DNA of 37,359 nt, from contig JASMJM010000020.1 of the NCBI GenBank assembly GCA_030749725.1, forward strand, positions 1 to 37,359. Direction: 5' to 3'. Within the stretch, counting starts at the first letter, position 1. Each line of letters starts with the position of its first letter. A model generated the notes under the pieces. The model was not told the DNA's origin. It saw only the letters and a program-made list of their open reading frames with translations, and did no database searches. This DNA comes from Pseudomonadales bacterium. GTDB taxonomy: Bacteria; Pseudomonadota; Gammaproteobacteria; Pseudomonadales; Azotimanducaceae. Below are positions 23,975-33,609 of the stretch, piece after piece. Made by a program: the position numbers and the translations under genes.

Positions 23975-25324
23975 TTGACGGCGCACGCTGAACCCAGTTG
24001 GCGAGAAGTATTCAAGATATATTCTAACCGCCGGGTCATCAGTATGGTGTTCCTGGGGTTTTCTGCGGGTCTTCCCTACCTGCTTGTATTCTCCACTCTG
24101 ACCGCCTGGCTGACCGAAGCGGGCGTGAGCCGCACCACGACCGGCTTTTTTGCTTGGGTCGGTATTACCTATTCGGTCAAGGTTTTCTGGGCACCGGTGA
24201 TAGACCGTCTAAGAATCCCCTGGTTGACGCGGCGCTTGGGGAAACGTCGCAGCTGGATTTTGGCCGGACAGCTGGGCATCGCCTTCGGGCTGTTGGGAAT
24301 CGCCCTGGTCGGCCCGGAAGGGGGGCTAACGACCGTTGCCCTACTGGCACTGCTGGTGGCATTTTCATCTGCTACTCAGGATATTGCAATCGATGCCTAT
24401 CGTATCGAAGCGGTGCAGATCGATTACCAGGGAGCCATGTCTGCCGCTTATATTTTCGGATATCGGGTAGCTCTGTTGGCAGCCGGTGCTGGTGCGCTGT
24501 ATGTGGCTGAATACTATAGCTGGCCTGTTTCCTATATGACCATGTTTGCGCTGATGGCCATCGGCGTGCTCACGGTGTTACTCATTCAGGAGCCGGACCT
24601 GATCGAATCTGCCACTGTAGCGAGTCAGGAAGGAAGGGTCATCGAGTTTTTGGCAAGATCCCAGCATCTGCCTGAATGGTTGCGGCAGTTGCAGGCCTGG
24701 ATGATCGGAGCCGTGATCTGTCCCTTCACAGATTTTTTCAAGCGAAATGGTCGTTTTGCACTGGTGATTCTACTGTTCATCGCGCTGTTTCGTCTCAGTG
24801 ATATTACCATGGGCATTATGGCGAATCCTTTTTATCTGGATCTGGGATTCTCGAAAGCCGACATTGCCAAATATGCCAAGCTATTTGGATTCTTCATGAC
24901 CATAGCAGGTGCTGCTTTGTGTGGAGTACTGGTAGTTCGGTGGGGTGTGTATCGGCCATTGCTGATCGGTGCCGTAGCGGTAGCCCTGACCAATTTACTG
25001 TTTGCTCTACTGGCAACCCTAGAACCGGATATCGTCTGGCTGGCGGTGGTAATCAGTGCCGATAATATCAGTGGCGGCATGGCCAGCACTGCCTTCGTAG
25101 CCTACTTGTCAAGCCTTACCAATCGAGCATACACGGCCACCCAGTACGCCCTGTTCAGCTCTTTGATGACTCTGCCGGGAAAATTCATCAGCGGATTCTC
25201 CGGTGTGATTGTAGACAGCTACGGCTATCTCTACTTCTTTGTGTTCGCAGCCACTGTTGGTATACCGGCTATTCTGCTGGTGATTGTGCTGATGGTTCGA
25301 CAGAAAAGGCTGGCGAAAGGATAG
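23975..25324 (+). CDS. ampG: AmpG-family muropeptide permease (MFS)
   Basis: 449 residues, TTG start at 23975 with AAGGA upstream. Twelve to fourteen hydrophobic spans of the major facilitator type with the AmpG signature: FLGFSAGLPYLLVFSTLTAWLTEAGVSRTTTGFFAW, VKVFWAPVIDRL.IPWLTRRLGKRRSWI, SSATQDIAIDAYRIE, GAMSAAYIFGYRVALLAAGAGALY, and a second half with DLGFSK.DIAKYAKLFGFF and TAFVAYLSSLTNRAYTATQYALFSSLMTLPGKFISGFSG. Imports GlcNAc-anhydroMurNAc peptides from the periplasm, giving AmpD its substrate. Confidence 0.92.
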   Translation: MTAHAEPSWREVFKIYSNRRVISMVFLGFSAGLPYLLVFSTLTAWLTEAGVSRTTTGFFAWVGITYSVKVFWAPVIDRLRIPWLTRRLGKRRSWILAGQLGIAFGLLGIALVGPEGGLTTVALLALLVAFSSATQDIAIDAYRIEAVQIDYQGAMSAAYIFGYRVALLAAGAGALYVAEYYSWPVSYMTMFALMAIGVLTVLLIQEPDLIESATVASQEGRVIEFLARSQHLPEWLRQLQAWMIGAVICPFTDFFKRNGRFALVILLFIALFRLSDITMGIMANPFYLDLGFSKADIAKYAKLFGFFMTIAGAALCGVLVVRWGVYRPLLIGAVAVALTNLLFALLATLEPDIVWLAVVISADNISGGMASTAFVAYLSSLTNRAYTATQYALFSSLMTLPGKFISGFSGVIVDSYGYLYFFVFAATVGIPAILLVIVLMVRQKRLAKG

Positions 25325-25370
25325 GGCGCTCGCTACCCGGTAGGTGCACCAGCCACCTGCATCACGGTAG

Positions 25371-25682
25371 TCAGGGTTTCCACTGGTAGCGAGACAGATC
25401 GATTCTGCCATTGAAGAAAACCACACCTTCCGCCTGCAACAGTTCCCGCTGCCTGCTGGTAGAGTGCGTGGACAGTTTTCCCCGGGCGTTGATCACTCTG
25501 TGCCAGGGCAAGCGGCTGCCATTGGGTAGTCTGGACATTACATAACCCACCAGTCTTGCCCCTCGCGGCAGATCCGCTAAAACCGCAACCTGACCATAGG
25601 TTGCCACTTTGCCTGGGGGAATGGTATGCACGATCTGCCAGATTCGTTCCCGCCGAGCGTGGGTCTTGTCCTTGCCATTCAT
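25371..25682 (-). CDS. Alkyltransferase-like protein (ATL, MGMT fold without the alkyl-acceptor cysteine)
   Basis: 103 residues from ATG 25682 (MNGKDKTHARRERIWQIVHTIPPGKVATYGQVA); the frame stays open to 25868, but the extra part is not family-like and 103 aa is the usual ATL length. Helix-turn-helix DNA-binding part with VATYGQVAVLADLPRGARLVGYVM and Arg finger region, then PWHRVI where true O6-alkylguanine transferases have PCHRV. With Trp instead of Cys it cannot accept the alkyl group; E. coli and yeast relatives bind alkylated guanine and pass it to nucleotide excision repair. Start codon is the least certain part, as no good ribosome site precedes it. Confidence 0.85.
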   Translation of the reverse strand: MNGKDKTHARRERIWQIVHTIPPGKVATYGQVAVLADLPRGARLVGYVMSRLPNGSRLPWHRVINARGKLSTHSTSRQRELLQAEGVVFFNGRIDLSRYQWKP

Positions 25683-25939
25683 GCCAAACAACCGCGTCGC
25701 GAAGAACGCCCATTGTATCTTTGCAGTGATATTTTCCACCAGCGGGCGACCCGGAAGAAATTTTGCCCCTCTCCTTGTGATCCAAGATTCTGACCATATA
25801 TAGAAGCAGCACAAAGCATATGGCTGCGGTAGAAGGTGATTTCGGCGGGCAAAATCTGAGCTATGCATGCCGATCGCTGCCTCTGCCGGACTCTGTCAGT
25901 ATTAAATCGACAAAGACCCCTTCAAAGTGGGTTTGAGCC
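25683..25939. other. Intergenic stretch between the ATL gene and the groESL promoter
   Basis: No convincing gene, repeat or hairpin seen. The ATL reading frame remains open through part of it but without family similarity. Confidence 0.5.
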
Positions 25940-25967
25940 TTGACTCCGCAGCTTGCATGACTATTAT
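25940..25967 (+). promoter_or_regulatory. Sigma70 promoter of groESL
   Basis: TTGACT (25940-25945), 16-bp spacer, TATTAT (25962-25967). The CIRCE operator begins at the last base of the -10, so bound repressor would cover the start site. No clear sigma32 heat-shock consensus is seen. Confidence 0.75.
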
Positions 25968-25993
25968 TAGCACTCTCTCGAATAGAGTGCTAA
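25967..25993 (+). promoter_or_regulatory. CIRCE operator (HrcA binding site)
   Basis: Perfect TTAGCACTC-N9-GAGTGCTAA, identical to the CIRCE consensus. HrcA repressor, whose activity depends on GroEL, binds it and represses the groESL operon at normal temperature. About 95 nt upstream of the groES start codon. Confidence 0.97.
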
Positions 25994-26088
25994 TGGTGAT
26001 GCGAAGCAGGCGGCACTTTGAGAGATGATTTTTCAAAAACAGTGAGGCAGTCTCTGCCTTTTTTGCATACCAAAGATGGGAGATCCAA

Positions 26089-26376
26089 ATGAATATTCGT
26101 CCATTGCATGATCGTGTGGTGGTTCGCCGCACTGAAGAGGAAACAAAATCTGCAGGGGGAATCGTAATTCCCGATTCTGCAGCGGAAAAACCTTCACAAG
26201 GTGAAGTGCTCGCAGTCGGACCGGGAAAAAAGCTCGATGATGGCTCGATTCAAGCCATGGATGTGAAGAAGGGCGACAAGGTATTGTTCGGCCAATATTC
26301 CGGTAATACCGTGAAGTTGGATGGGGAAGAGCTGATGATCATGAACGAGAGTGAAATTTTCGGTGTAGTTGAATAA
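26089..26376 (+). CDS. groES: Co-chaperonin GroES
   Basis: 95 residues, standard length. [14 protein letters not shown] start, [24 protein letters not shown] mobile loop that contacts GroEL, and [33 protein letters not shown] end. Forms the heptameric lid of the GroEL cage. First gene of the operon, 52 bp ahead of groEL. Confidence 0.98.
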   Translation: MNIRPLHDRVVVRRTEEETKSAGGIVIPDSAAEKPSQGEVLAVGPGKKLDDGSIQAMDVKKGDKVLFGQYSGNTVKLDGEELMIMNESEIFGVVE

Positions 26377-26422
26377 GACCAGCCTCTTAATTTTTTTAAC
26401 ATTTGGTTTAGATATAGGATAA

Positions 26423-28078
<1,656 letters not shown>

Positions 28079-28095
28079 CGCACCACCAAGCTACT

Positions 28096-28122
28096 AAAAA
28101 GCCCCGCATATCGGGGCTTTTT
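28096..28122 (+). terminator. Intrinsic terminator of groESL
   Basis: 11-bp stem AAAAAGCCCCG / CGGGGCTTTTT with CATAT loop, 18 nt after the groEL stop. The A/T ends make it possibly bidirectional. Confidence 0.95.
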
Positions 28123-28175
28123 ATTGCTCGATGATCCGCCCAAACATGGGTACTGGTACTTTGTAGGGAGAGATT

Positions 28176-28318
28176 GGGGCATGAATCTGGGGCGTTCACT
28201 ACACTTTTTCTGCGTGCGCCATCCCTGGCGCACTCCGAAGCTCCACCGCTACTTCGCCATCCTGGCTGCGCTACGCGTCGGGAAGCCGTTCCGTGAACAC
28301 CCCAGCTCCATACCCCTT
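28176..28318. repeat. Inverted-repeat intergenic element A, about 140 bp
   Basis: Outer arms GGGGCATGAATCTGGGG..GTTCAC (left, 28177-28199) and its imperfect complement GTGAAC..CCCCAGCTCCATACCCC (right, about 28292-28316), with about 19 of 24 positions matching. Inside are a perfect hairpin GTGCGCCA-TCCC-TGGCGCAC (28214-28233), CGAAG..CTTCG, and GCCA-TCC-TGGC. No reading frame fits. Looks like a MITE or REP-type repeat; copy number elsewhere cannot be seen here. Confidence 0.6.
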
Positions 28319-28424
28319 CGTTTTCTGACTTTGTGACATTAGCGGAATTCTGAAATATGTATGGCAGCCTGTGGGTGAAATGGACGAGTCCACGACAACT
28401 CACTTGATGACATCTCCAAAATGA

Positions 28425-28516
28425 GCAGTGCGGAGAGGGGTACTACTTTCTGGACCGCGAGCCTACATGGATGTACTTGTTGCGTGTCCTGGAAGTAGTA
28501 CCCCTCTCCGTACTGC
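28425..28516. repeat. Inverted-repeat intergenic element B: 31-bp arms, 92 nt in total
   Basis: Left arm 28425-28455 and right arm 28486-28516 are complementary at 28 of 31 positions (core GAGAGGGGTACTACTT / AAGTAGTACCCCTCTC). The 30-nt loop itself contains the palindrome TACAT-GG-ATGTA. GACATC occurs 10 nt before and 7 nt after the element. No T tract follows, so it is not an ordinary terminator. Confidence 0.75.
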
Positions 28517-28827
28517 GGGTTAAGACATCAGAACTCAGCAGATAAGACGTTGGACGCTCATGACTCTGGTAGAGATTGCCGCGTCAGACTGTTCCCACAG
28601 CTTTCATCCGGTCGATGTGAAGTTCGCATAAAACCCAATAATATCATTGGACTAGAGGCTGTTATTACAGTAGGTCTGTAAAAGAATGGAGGATTTTATT
28701 GAAATAAAGCCAAAATGGTAGTTTGATTATGTCCACCTGTTTTATGGGCACGAATGATCCACTAGAATTCAGGCGCCACTTGGCGGGAACCATGGGTAAC
28801 AGACCCAGACACGTGAGTACCCCTGCG
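28517..28827. other. Intergenic stretch before the coiled-coil gene
   Basis: No gene or element recognised. The coiled-coil frame stays open back to TTG 28723, so part of it may be coding if an earlier start is used (ATG 28729 or 28792). Confidence 0.4.
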
Positions 28828-29634
28828 ATGAATGAAAAGACCCGAGATCTGGATAGCATGCCCGTCATCAAACCGGCCCAGGATGAAGTGACCTCCTATC
28901 GTCGCAGTCAGGAGAGGGGCGTTCGGGCGGAAGCACCTCAGCAGAGCAGTTTCAACGGTACGCTGGTATTCGTCATCATCATTCTTGCCTTCGTGATGGG
29001 ACTCGGTGGATTTACCCTTTACGAGGTACAGCAGAAATTGAATCAGACCACGATTCTGCTGACCAAGAGCAAGGACCAGATTTCAGAACTGGAGAGGCGA
29101 CTGAGTTCTACTGACCAGGACTTTGCCAAATCCGGCAACCTGGTGGAGCGGCGATTGGGGAGCAACGAGTTGGAGATCCGCAAACTGTGGGATGTATCCA
29201 ACAAGAGAAATAAGAATTGGATCAAGGAAAATGAAACGGCCCTGAGTGATGTGCGTAAGGAGATCGAACGGCTGGGAGGGGCAATCGGTGGGATAAACAG
29301 CAGCGTCGAGGAGGTAACCGGCGGATTTCAGCAATTGGATCAGCAGATGAATCAGTTTGTCACCAGTGCCATCGATGAGAACGAAGAACTGTCCACGCAG
29401 GTGTCGCTGGTTAGAGGACAGATACAGGATCAGGGTGTTGAATTGAGTGGTGCGGAACGAGCAATAACCTTATTGACCAATCGCGTTAAGACAACGGAAG
29501 AGGCGATCGACGCTATCGATCAGCATCGGAAACAACTCAACAGCGCCATCACGGAACTGCGCGCCGGAATTAAGCAGCTTCAATCCGGTGAAACTGGAAA
29601 TGGTGGCGGCACCACCACGGAATCGGGTACATAG
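28828..29634 (+). CDS. Unrecognised single-pass membrane protein with long periplasmic coiled coil
   Basis: 268 residues from ATG 28828 (MNEKTRDLDSMPVIKP); earlier in-frame starts at 28792, 28729 and TTG 28723 are possible and none has a good ribosome site. A short charged cytoplasmic N-terminus, one membrane segment (GTLVFVIIILAFVMGLGGFTLYEV, about residues 44-67), then about 180 residues of heptad-like coiled coil (KSKDQISELERRLSS, KENETALSDVRKEIERLGG, AERAITLLTNRVKTTEEAIDAIDQH) and a Gly/Thr tail. I do not recognise the family. It faces the gspA-gspB operon tail to tail, 55 bp apart. A role in envelope organisation is plausible from shape only. Confidence 0.75.
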   Translation: MNEKTRDLDSMPVIKPAQDEVTSYRRSQERGVRAEAPQQSSFNGTLVFVIIILAFVMGLGGFTLYEVQQKLNQTTILLTKSKDQISELERRLSSTDQDFAKSGNLVERRLGSNELEIRKLWDVSNKRNKNWIKENETALSDVRKEIERLGGAIGGINSSVEEVTGGFQQLDQQMNQFVTSAIDENEELSTQVSLVRGQIQDQGVELSGAERAITLLTNRVKTTEEAIDAIDQHRKQLNSAITELRAGIKQLQSGETGNGGGTTTESGT

Positions 29635-29689
29635 TGTACTGTCGGTTGGGGGTACAGTCGGAGACCCTGTCGGGGACCCAGCACGTGAG

Positions 29690-30379
29690 TTACTCGAATG
29701 ACCAATCGCGCAGCACGCTCATCTGAAATACGCGATCCCCGTACTGAAGAACCACACCTTCCTCGGTTATCTGCCTGAGGACGAGATTTGCTGATATCCG
29801 ATCCCCTTCCCGCATGAATCTGCCATTTATGCTGACCATGCGTGAACGTGGGCTGCTGGCATAGATGTGACTGGCGAAGGTCAGATCCGGGATTTGTCGT
29901 TGGGTCGACGTGGGTAATTGATGAATTTCGGGAAGGTTTTGTGGAGGCGCTGGCGTCACGGCCGGTTGCACTACTGGTGGCACTACCGGTTGCACTACTG
30001 GTTGCATTGCAGGTTGCCCGGCAGGGCGCACTGCGGCTAACTCATCATTGCTGATCGATTGAAAATCTATTGTTCGTTCTTCGTCCTGACTGGACGCCTT
30101 GGCCCGTACAGCTTTTTCGATGGGCTCGCCTGCCTTGACAGCTTCTTGTACCGAGTTCTCATATTCTGCGACTTGTTGGTCAGAATCTTCCTGCATCCAG
30201 GCGCGCAGCCAAACGCCAAACGCCAACAGGTTGATCATCAGCAACAGGAAGATGACTACCTGCCAACCGTTTCGTGAACGGCCGGTTCTGCTCGAGACAT
30301 GGACGGTCTTTAGGTTGGGTGCCCGCTCTCTCTGGCGGTCCTGGTCGGATTTGTTCAATGCATCGAGAATATAGGACAC
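29690..30379 (-). CDS. gspB: General secretion pathway protein GspB
   Basis: 229 residues. The N-terminal MSYILDALNKSDQDRQRERAPNL is the GspB/PulB/ExeB signature; one membrane segment at about 39-60; a Pro/Val/Gln-rich linker with PVVQP-type repeats (near 110-135); and a periplasmic domain SSPRSRMVSINGRFMREGDRIS..LVLRQITEEGVVLQYGDRVFQMSVLRDW, like the PilP/GspC HR fold. With GspA it helps insert the GspD secretin into or through peptidoglycan. Starts 5 bp after the gspA stop. No other type II secretion genes are in the window. Confidence 0.92.
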   Translation of the reverse strand: MSYILDALNKSDQDRQRERAPNLKTVHVSSRTGRSRNGWQVVIFLLLMINLLAFGVWLRAWMQEDSDQQVAEYENSVQEAVKAGEPIEKAVRAKASSQDEERTIDFQSISNDELAAVRPAGQPAMQPVVQPVVPPVVQPAVTPAPPQNLPEIHQLPTSTQRQIPDLTFASHIYASSPRSRMVSINGRFMREGDRISANLVLRQITEEGVVLQYGDRVFQMSVLRDWSFE

Positions 30380-30384
30380 GTCAG

Positions 30385-32211
30385 TTAACCTTCATTCCTG
30401 GGTACAAGGTAAGGGATCGCTATGCCACTGTCACTGTTGATGTGGATCCAGGTTTGAAATCCAACGATGCCATCGGGTAGCAACCCCCGCGACATCTGAA
30501 ACTGCTTTACCTGTTGCTCCATCTGCACATCGAAAACCAAGGGGCGGGCTGTCCTGATTGATCGATTCTGAATTGTGGTCAGCTGCTCTTCCAACCATTC
30601 AATTTCAGCTCCCTGATCACCAAGTTTACTGGGATGCTCGTATTGCGGCGGCATGCGCCACAGCAACGTGTGTTTGCCATTCCAGTGACGGTGTATCTCC
30701 TCAGGATGCACCAGATGTGGTGAGCCGTTGACTATGAGCGTTGCCGCATTGCCGGTGTGTTGTGACATGGTGATGTAAAGAGTGCGGCCATTGGAATCCG
30801 TGACGACGAGGATTGCCGGCCTGTCGAGATGCTTGATGTCACGCATACTTCCGAGCCGGTGCCAACACCTGAGACCTACACTGATGGCAACATCACAGGG
30901 GTTGTTCGATGACGTCACCGGGTAGTCTGTGTGCCAGATGTTGAACAGATCATGAAACGCTATTTTGGAATTCTGATTAAGTGAGCCCAGCAAGAGCTCT
31001 TCCAGATCCTCATATGCCGGAGTTGGGAGCGGAGCTTGCAGTGAATCCGCTTCCATTTGGCGTGCAGCTTCGGCATCTACAGGGGTCGCTGCAACGTCCT
31101 GGATATTATCTATGGCGAGCTCGTTAGTAGCTGCAGGATCGACATGTGCGGCTGGCGGCTCTGTGACTGCCATTGGCTTCGTTGCGATGGTAGCACTTCC
31201 GTCGGCAGCGGGGGCTGGCGACTCTGTGACTGCTATTGGCGTCGTGCCGACGGTTGCAGGACTGCTGTCGGCAAGAGCGGTACTACCCGTTGCTGGAATG
31301 TTACTTTCGTTCTCAAAGTCGGTTGAGATATACCAGCCAATGGAGGTAACACTGGCAACCAGTATGATACCAACCAGAGCCGTCGCTTTTGTTGCCCGCC
31401 CCGCCTGTTTTCCAAAGATCTCCTCTGCCGCTTGATCGACAGTCTGGCTGTTCACCTGCAATCTGTTTTGCGTATAGGTTCCAAGCAGCGAACGATCGCA
31501 GATCAGATTGATGAGTCTGGGTATTCCGCCACTGAACCTATAGATCCTTTTAAATACATGCAGCGGGAAGAGCGTTCCCTTGACGCCTGCGATTGCCAGA
31601 CGATGGTGGACATAATCCACCACTTCATCCTTGCTCAGCGCATCCAGGTGAAACCGTGCTGTGATTCGCTGCGATAACTGTCGAAGTTCCTTTCTGGCAA
31701 GAATGGAGAGCAACTCCGGTTGACCGAGGAGAATAATCTGCAGCAATTTCCTCTGATTGGTTTCCAGATTGGTGAGCAGTCTGAGTTGCTCAAGGACATC
31801 GGTGGAGAGGTTCTGCGCCTCATCGATGATCAGGACCGCTTTGCGATTGTCTGCATGTGACTTGAGCAGGAAGGCGTTCAATTCATCTACCAACACCTTG
31901 ATACTGGCATCGTCAGGGTAGGTGATCTTGAGATCATCACAGATCGTCGCCAGCAGCTCCGTGGTAGTGAGCTTTGGATTCAGGATAAACGCTGTGTCGA
32001 CGTTGTCCGGCAACTCTTCCAGCAGGCACCTGCAAACGGTCGTTTTGCCCGTCCCCACTTCCCCTGTCAGTAGTACAAAACCACCATCGCTGTTGACACC
32101 ATAGAGCAGATGAGCAAGTGCCTCACGGTGCCGTTCGCTCATATAGAGATACTGAGGATTGGGCGCGATTGAAAATGGTGGGTCGATCAGACCGAAGTAT
32201 TGGGTATACAT
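30385..32211 (-). CDS. gspA: General secretion pathway AAA ATPase GspA/ExeA
   Basis: 608 residues. The N-terminal MYTQYFGLIDPPFSIAPNPQYLYMSERHREAL and Walker A GEVGTGKTT (50-58), Walker B KAVLIIDEAQNL, and GQPEL..LARKELRQLSQRI make an AAA22-type ATPase; a membrane span at about 275-295; a repetitive Thr/Ala/Pro linker (two copies of an about 20-residue PxAVTExPA unit); a C39-peptidase-like segment without an obvious active Cys in its usual place; and a C-terminal PG_binding_1 domain (QQVKQFQMSRGLLPDGIVGFQTWI). ExeA of Aeromonas binds peptidoglycan and is needed to assemble the GspD secretin. Confidence 0.93.
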   Translation of the reverse strand: MYTQYFGLIDPPFSIAPNPQYLYMSERHREALAHLLYGVNSDGGFVLLTGEVGTGKTTVCRCLLEELPDNVDTAFILNPKLTTTELLATICDDLKITYPDDASIKVLVDELNAFLLKSHADNRKAVLIIDEAQNLSTDVLEQLRLLTNLETNQRKLLQIILLGQPELLSILARKELRQLSQRITARFHLDALSKDEVVDYVHHRLAIAGVKGTLFPLHVFKRIYRFSGGIPRLINLICDRSLLGTYTQNRLQVNSQTVDQAAEEIFGKQAGRATKATALVGIILVASVTSIGWYISTDFENESNIPATGSTALADSSPATVGTTPIAVTESPAPAADGSATIATKPMAVTEPPAAHVDPAATNELAIDNIQDVAATPVDAEAARQMEADSLQAPLPTPAYEDLEELLLGSLNQNSKIAFHDLFNIWHTDYPVTSSNNPCDVAISVGLRCWHRLGSMRDIKHLDRPAILVVTDSNGRTLYITMSQHTGNAATLIVNGSPHLVHPEEIHRHWNGKHTLLWRMPPQYEHPSKLGDQGAEIEWLEEQLTTIQNRSIRTARPLVFDVQMEQQVKQFQMSRGLLPDGIVGFQTWIHINSDSGIAIPYLVPRNEG

Positions 32212-32282
32212 GATTAGCAGGCTGAGTAGTGGCTACATTCTCCTAGTTGTTGGAGTTTCCGTTGGCGCAAGATGTGCTCGTA

Positions 32283-33173
32283 TCACGCCTGTAGGATTCG
32301 ATCGATCTTCCTGTCCTTCTCCTGCCAGACCTGTCTGATCCAGGATTGAAACTGCCGTTTGAATTGAGGATCCTCAGTATAGTTGCCCCGGTACAACTCT
32401 TCCGGTATATCAATCTTATCGATGTGAAAGTTCACTTGCGCTACACGACCACACAGAAAACCCCAGAACCCCTCTACTCCTTGTGGATAGACGATCGTGA
32501 CATCGACCAGCTTGCTGATCTTGTCTTCCATGCTGCTCAGTACCAGTGCCGCACCACCACCCTTTGGGCTTAACAGGTGTTTGAAGGGTGATTTGTTTGC
32601 CTCCTGTTTTGCAGGAGTAACCCGAGTTCCTTCCAGAAAATTGAGAATACTGACCGGAGAAGCTTTGAACAGTTCACAGGCCGCCCGCGTGGATTCAAGA
32701 TCCTTCTGCTTGAGATCCGGTCTGCGCACCAACTGACGGGTGGAATAACGTTTCATAAACGGAAAGTCCAGCGCCCACCACGCGATGCCAATTATCGGCA
32801 CCCAAATCAACTCCTGCTTGATGAAAAACTTCAGCATGGGAATGTGGTGAACAAAGACTCTCTGCAAAATCAGGATATCTGCCCAGGATTGATGATTGCA
32901 GGTAACCAGATACCAGTTTCTTCTGGCCAGTCCTTCAAGACCCTCCACGTCAATCTCCAGATCCTGGGTCAAGTCAATGGTCATGTTATTGCAGGTAATC
33001 CAGGCCGTAGCTATGCTGCTCATGACATCGGTAAACAATCGTTTCCCTGATGCAGGAGCCAACCATCTTATGATGGCGAACAGGTACAGTGGCAGGCACC
33101 ATACCAAAGTATTGAGGATTATCAGCAGTAGCGCGATCGCACCGACAAGGGGTCCAGGAAGAAATCGAAGCAT
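32283..33173 (-). CDS. PlsC-type lysophospholipid acyltransferase (YihG-like)
   Basis: 296 residues. N-terminal hydrophobic hairpin (GPLVGAIALLLIILNTLVWCLPLYLFAII), acyltransferase motif I NHQSWADILI (HX4D), motif II FIKQELIWVPIIGIAWWALDFPFMKRYS, motif III FLEGTRVTP (the EGTR block) and motif IV-like VTIVYPQG. Transfers acyl chains from acyl-ACP or acyl-CoA to a lysophospholipid; E. coli YihG and YihG-like enzymes set the sn-2 acyl composition. Upstream of gspA on the same strand with a 71-bp gap, probably not functionally linked. Confidence 0.9.
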   Translation of the reverse strand: MLRFLPGPLVGAIALLLIILNTLVWCLPLYLFAIIRWLAPASGKRLFTDVMSSIATAWITCNNMTIDLTQDLEIDVEGLEGLARRNWYLVTCNHQSWADILILQRVFVHHIPMLKFFIKQELIWVPIIGIAWWALDFPFMKRYSTRQLVRRPDLKQKDLESTRAACELFKASPVSILNFLEGTRVTPAKQEANKSPFKHLLSPKGGGAALVLSSMEDKISKLVDVTIVYPQGVEGFWGFLCGRVAQVNFHIDKIDIPEELYRGNYTEDPQFKRQFQSWIRQVWQEKDRKIDRILQA

Positions 33174-33609
33174 TGTGAACGATTCAGGCGAATAACAGCA
33201 TTATGATAACGCAAAAAACCAAGCATGTGAGCGCCAATCCTGACATTTCCCTGATTGCGCTAGGGTTATCCGACACATGATTCAGAATGATTCGGGCTGC
33301 CTATCACTGATGCAGGGCCGCGTCTCACTGATGCAGGGTCGCGTCTCACTGATGCAGGGCTGCCGGTTACTAAGGGCGTGAAAGTGGATTAACAGGTATC
33401 TATTCTGCTGGTAGTCTCTATAATTTTAGCTGGCGTTAGTCGCGGGAGTTCATCACTTTTCACGGGCTGCAGACGCATACGCAAACCAACTCCAGGAAGC
33501 GTATGTGCCGCACCTGATGCTGAGTTCATTCCGCGCCTAGAAGTCCAACAGACGCCGTGCGGTGCTCGCAATCCGAAGCAATCCACTTTGATATTAAGGT
33601 AAAGACTAG
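33174..33609. other. Intergenic region with a 21-bp minisatellite
   Basis: No supported gene. Between the divergent acyltransferase and exchanger genes. Holds the tandem repeat at 33305-33360 and a weak inverted repeat CATACGC..GCGTATG (about 33475-33503). A 65-codon open frame on the minus strand has no recognisable feature and is not called. Confidence 0.6.
33305..33360. repeat. 21-bp tandem repeat, nearly three copies
   Basis: Units start at 33305, 33326 and 33347 with core CACTGATGCAGGG followed by (C/T)CGCGTCT; the third is cut after 14 bases. A degenerate unit (GATTCGGGCTGCCTAT) lies just before. In intergenic DNA, about 250 bp upstream of the exchanger gene. Confidence 0.9.

Noticed and set aside
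28368-28425. Hammerhead-type ribozyme (GTGAAATGGACGAGTCC.. with TTGATGA)
   Set aside because: The core CTGATGA and correctly ordered GAAA between two stems are not present.
28425-28529. Integron attC site
   Set aside because: The right flank GGGTTAAGA partly resembles a GTTRRRY core but the left flank has no matching RYYYAAC, and the arms are far more perfect than in attC sites.
33389-33586. 65-codon minus-strand open frame between the acyltransferase and exchanger genes
   Set aside because: No ribosome site, no domain or membrane pattern; its composition looks like chance.
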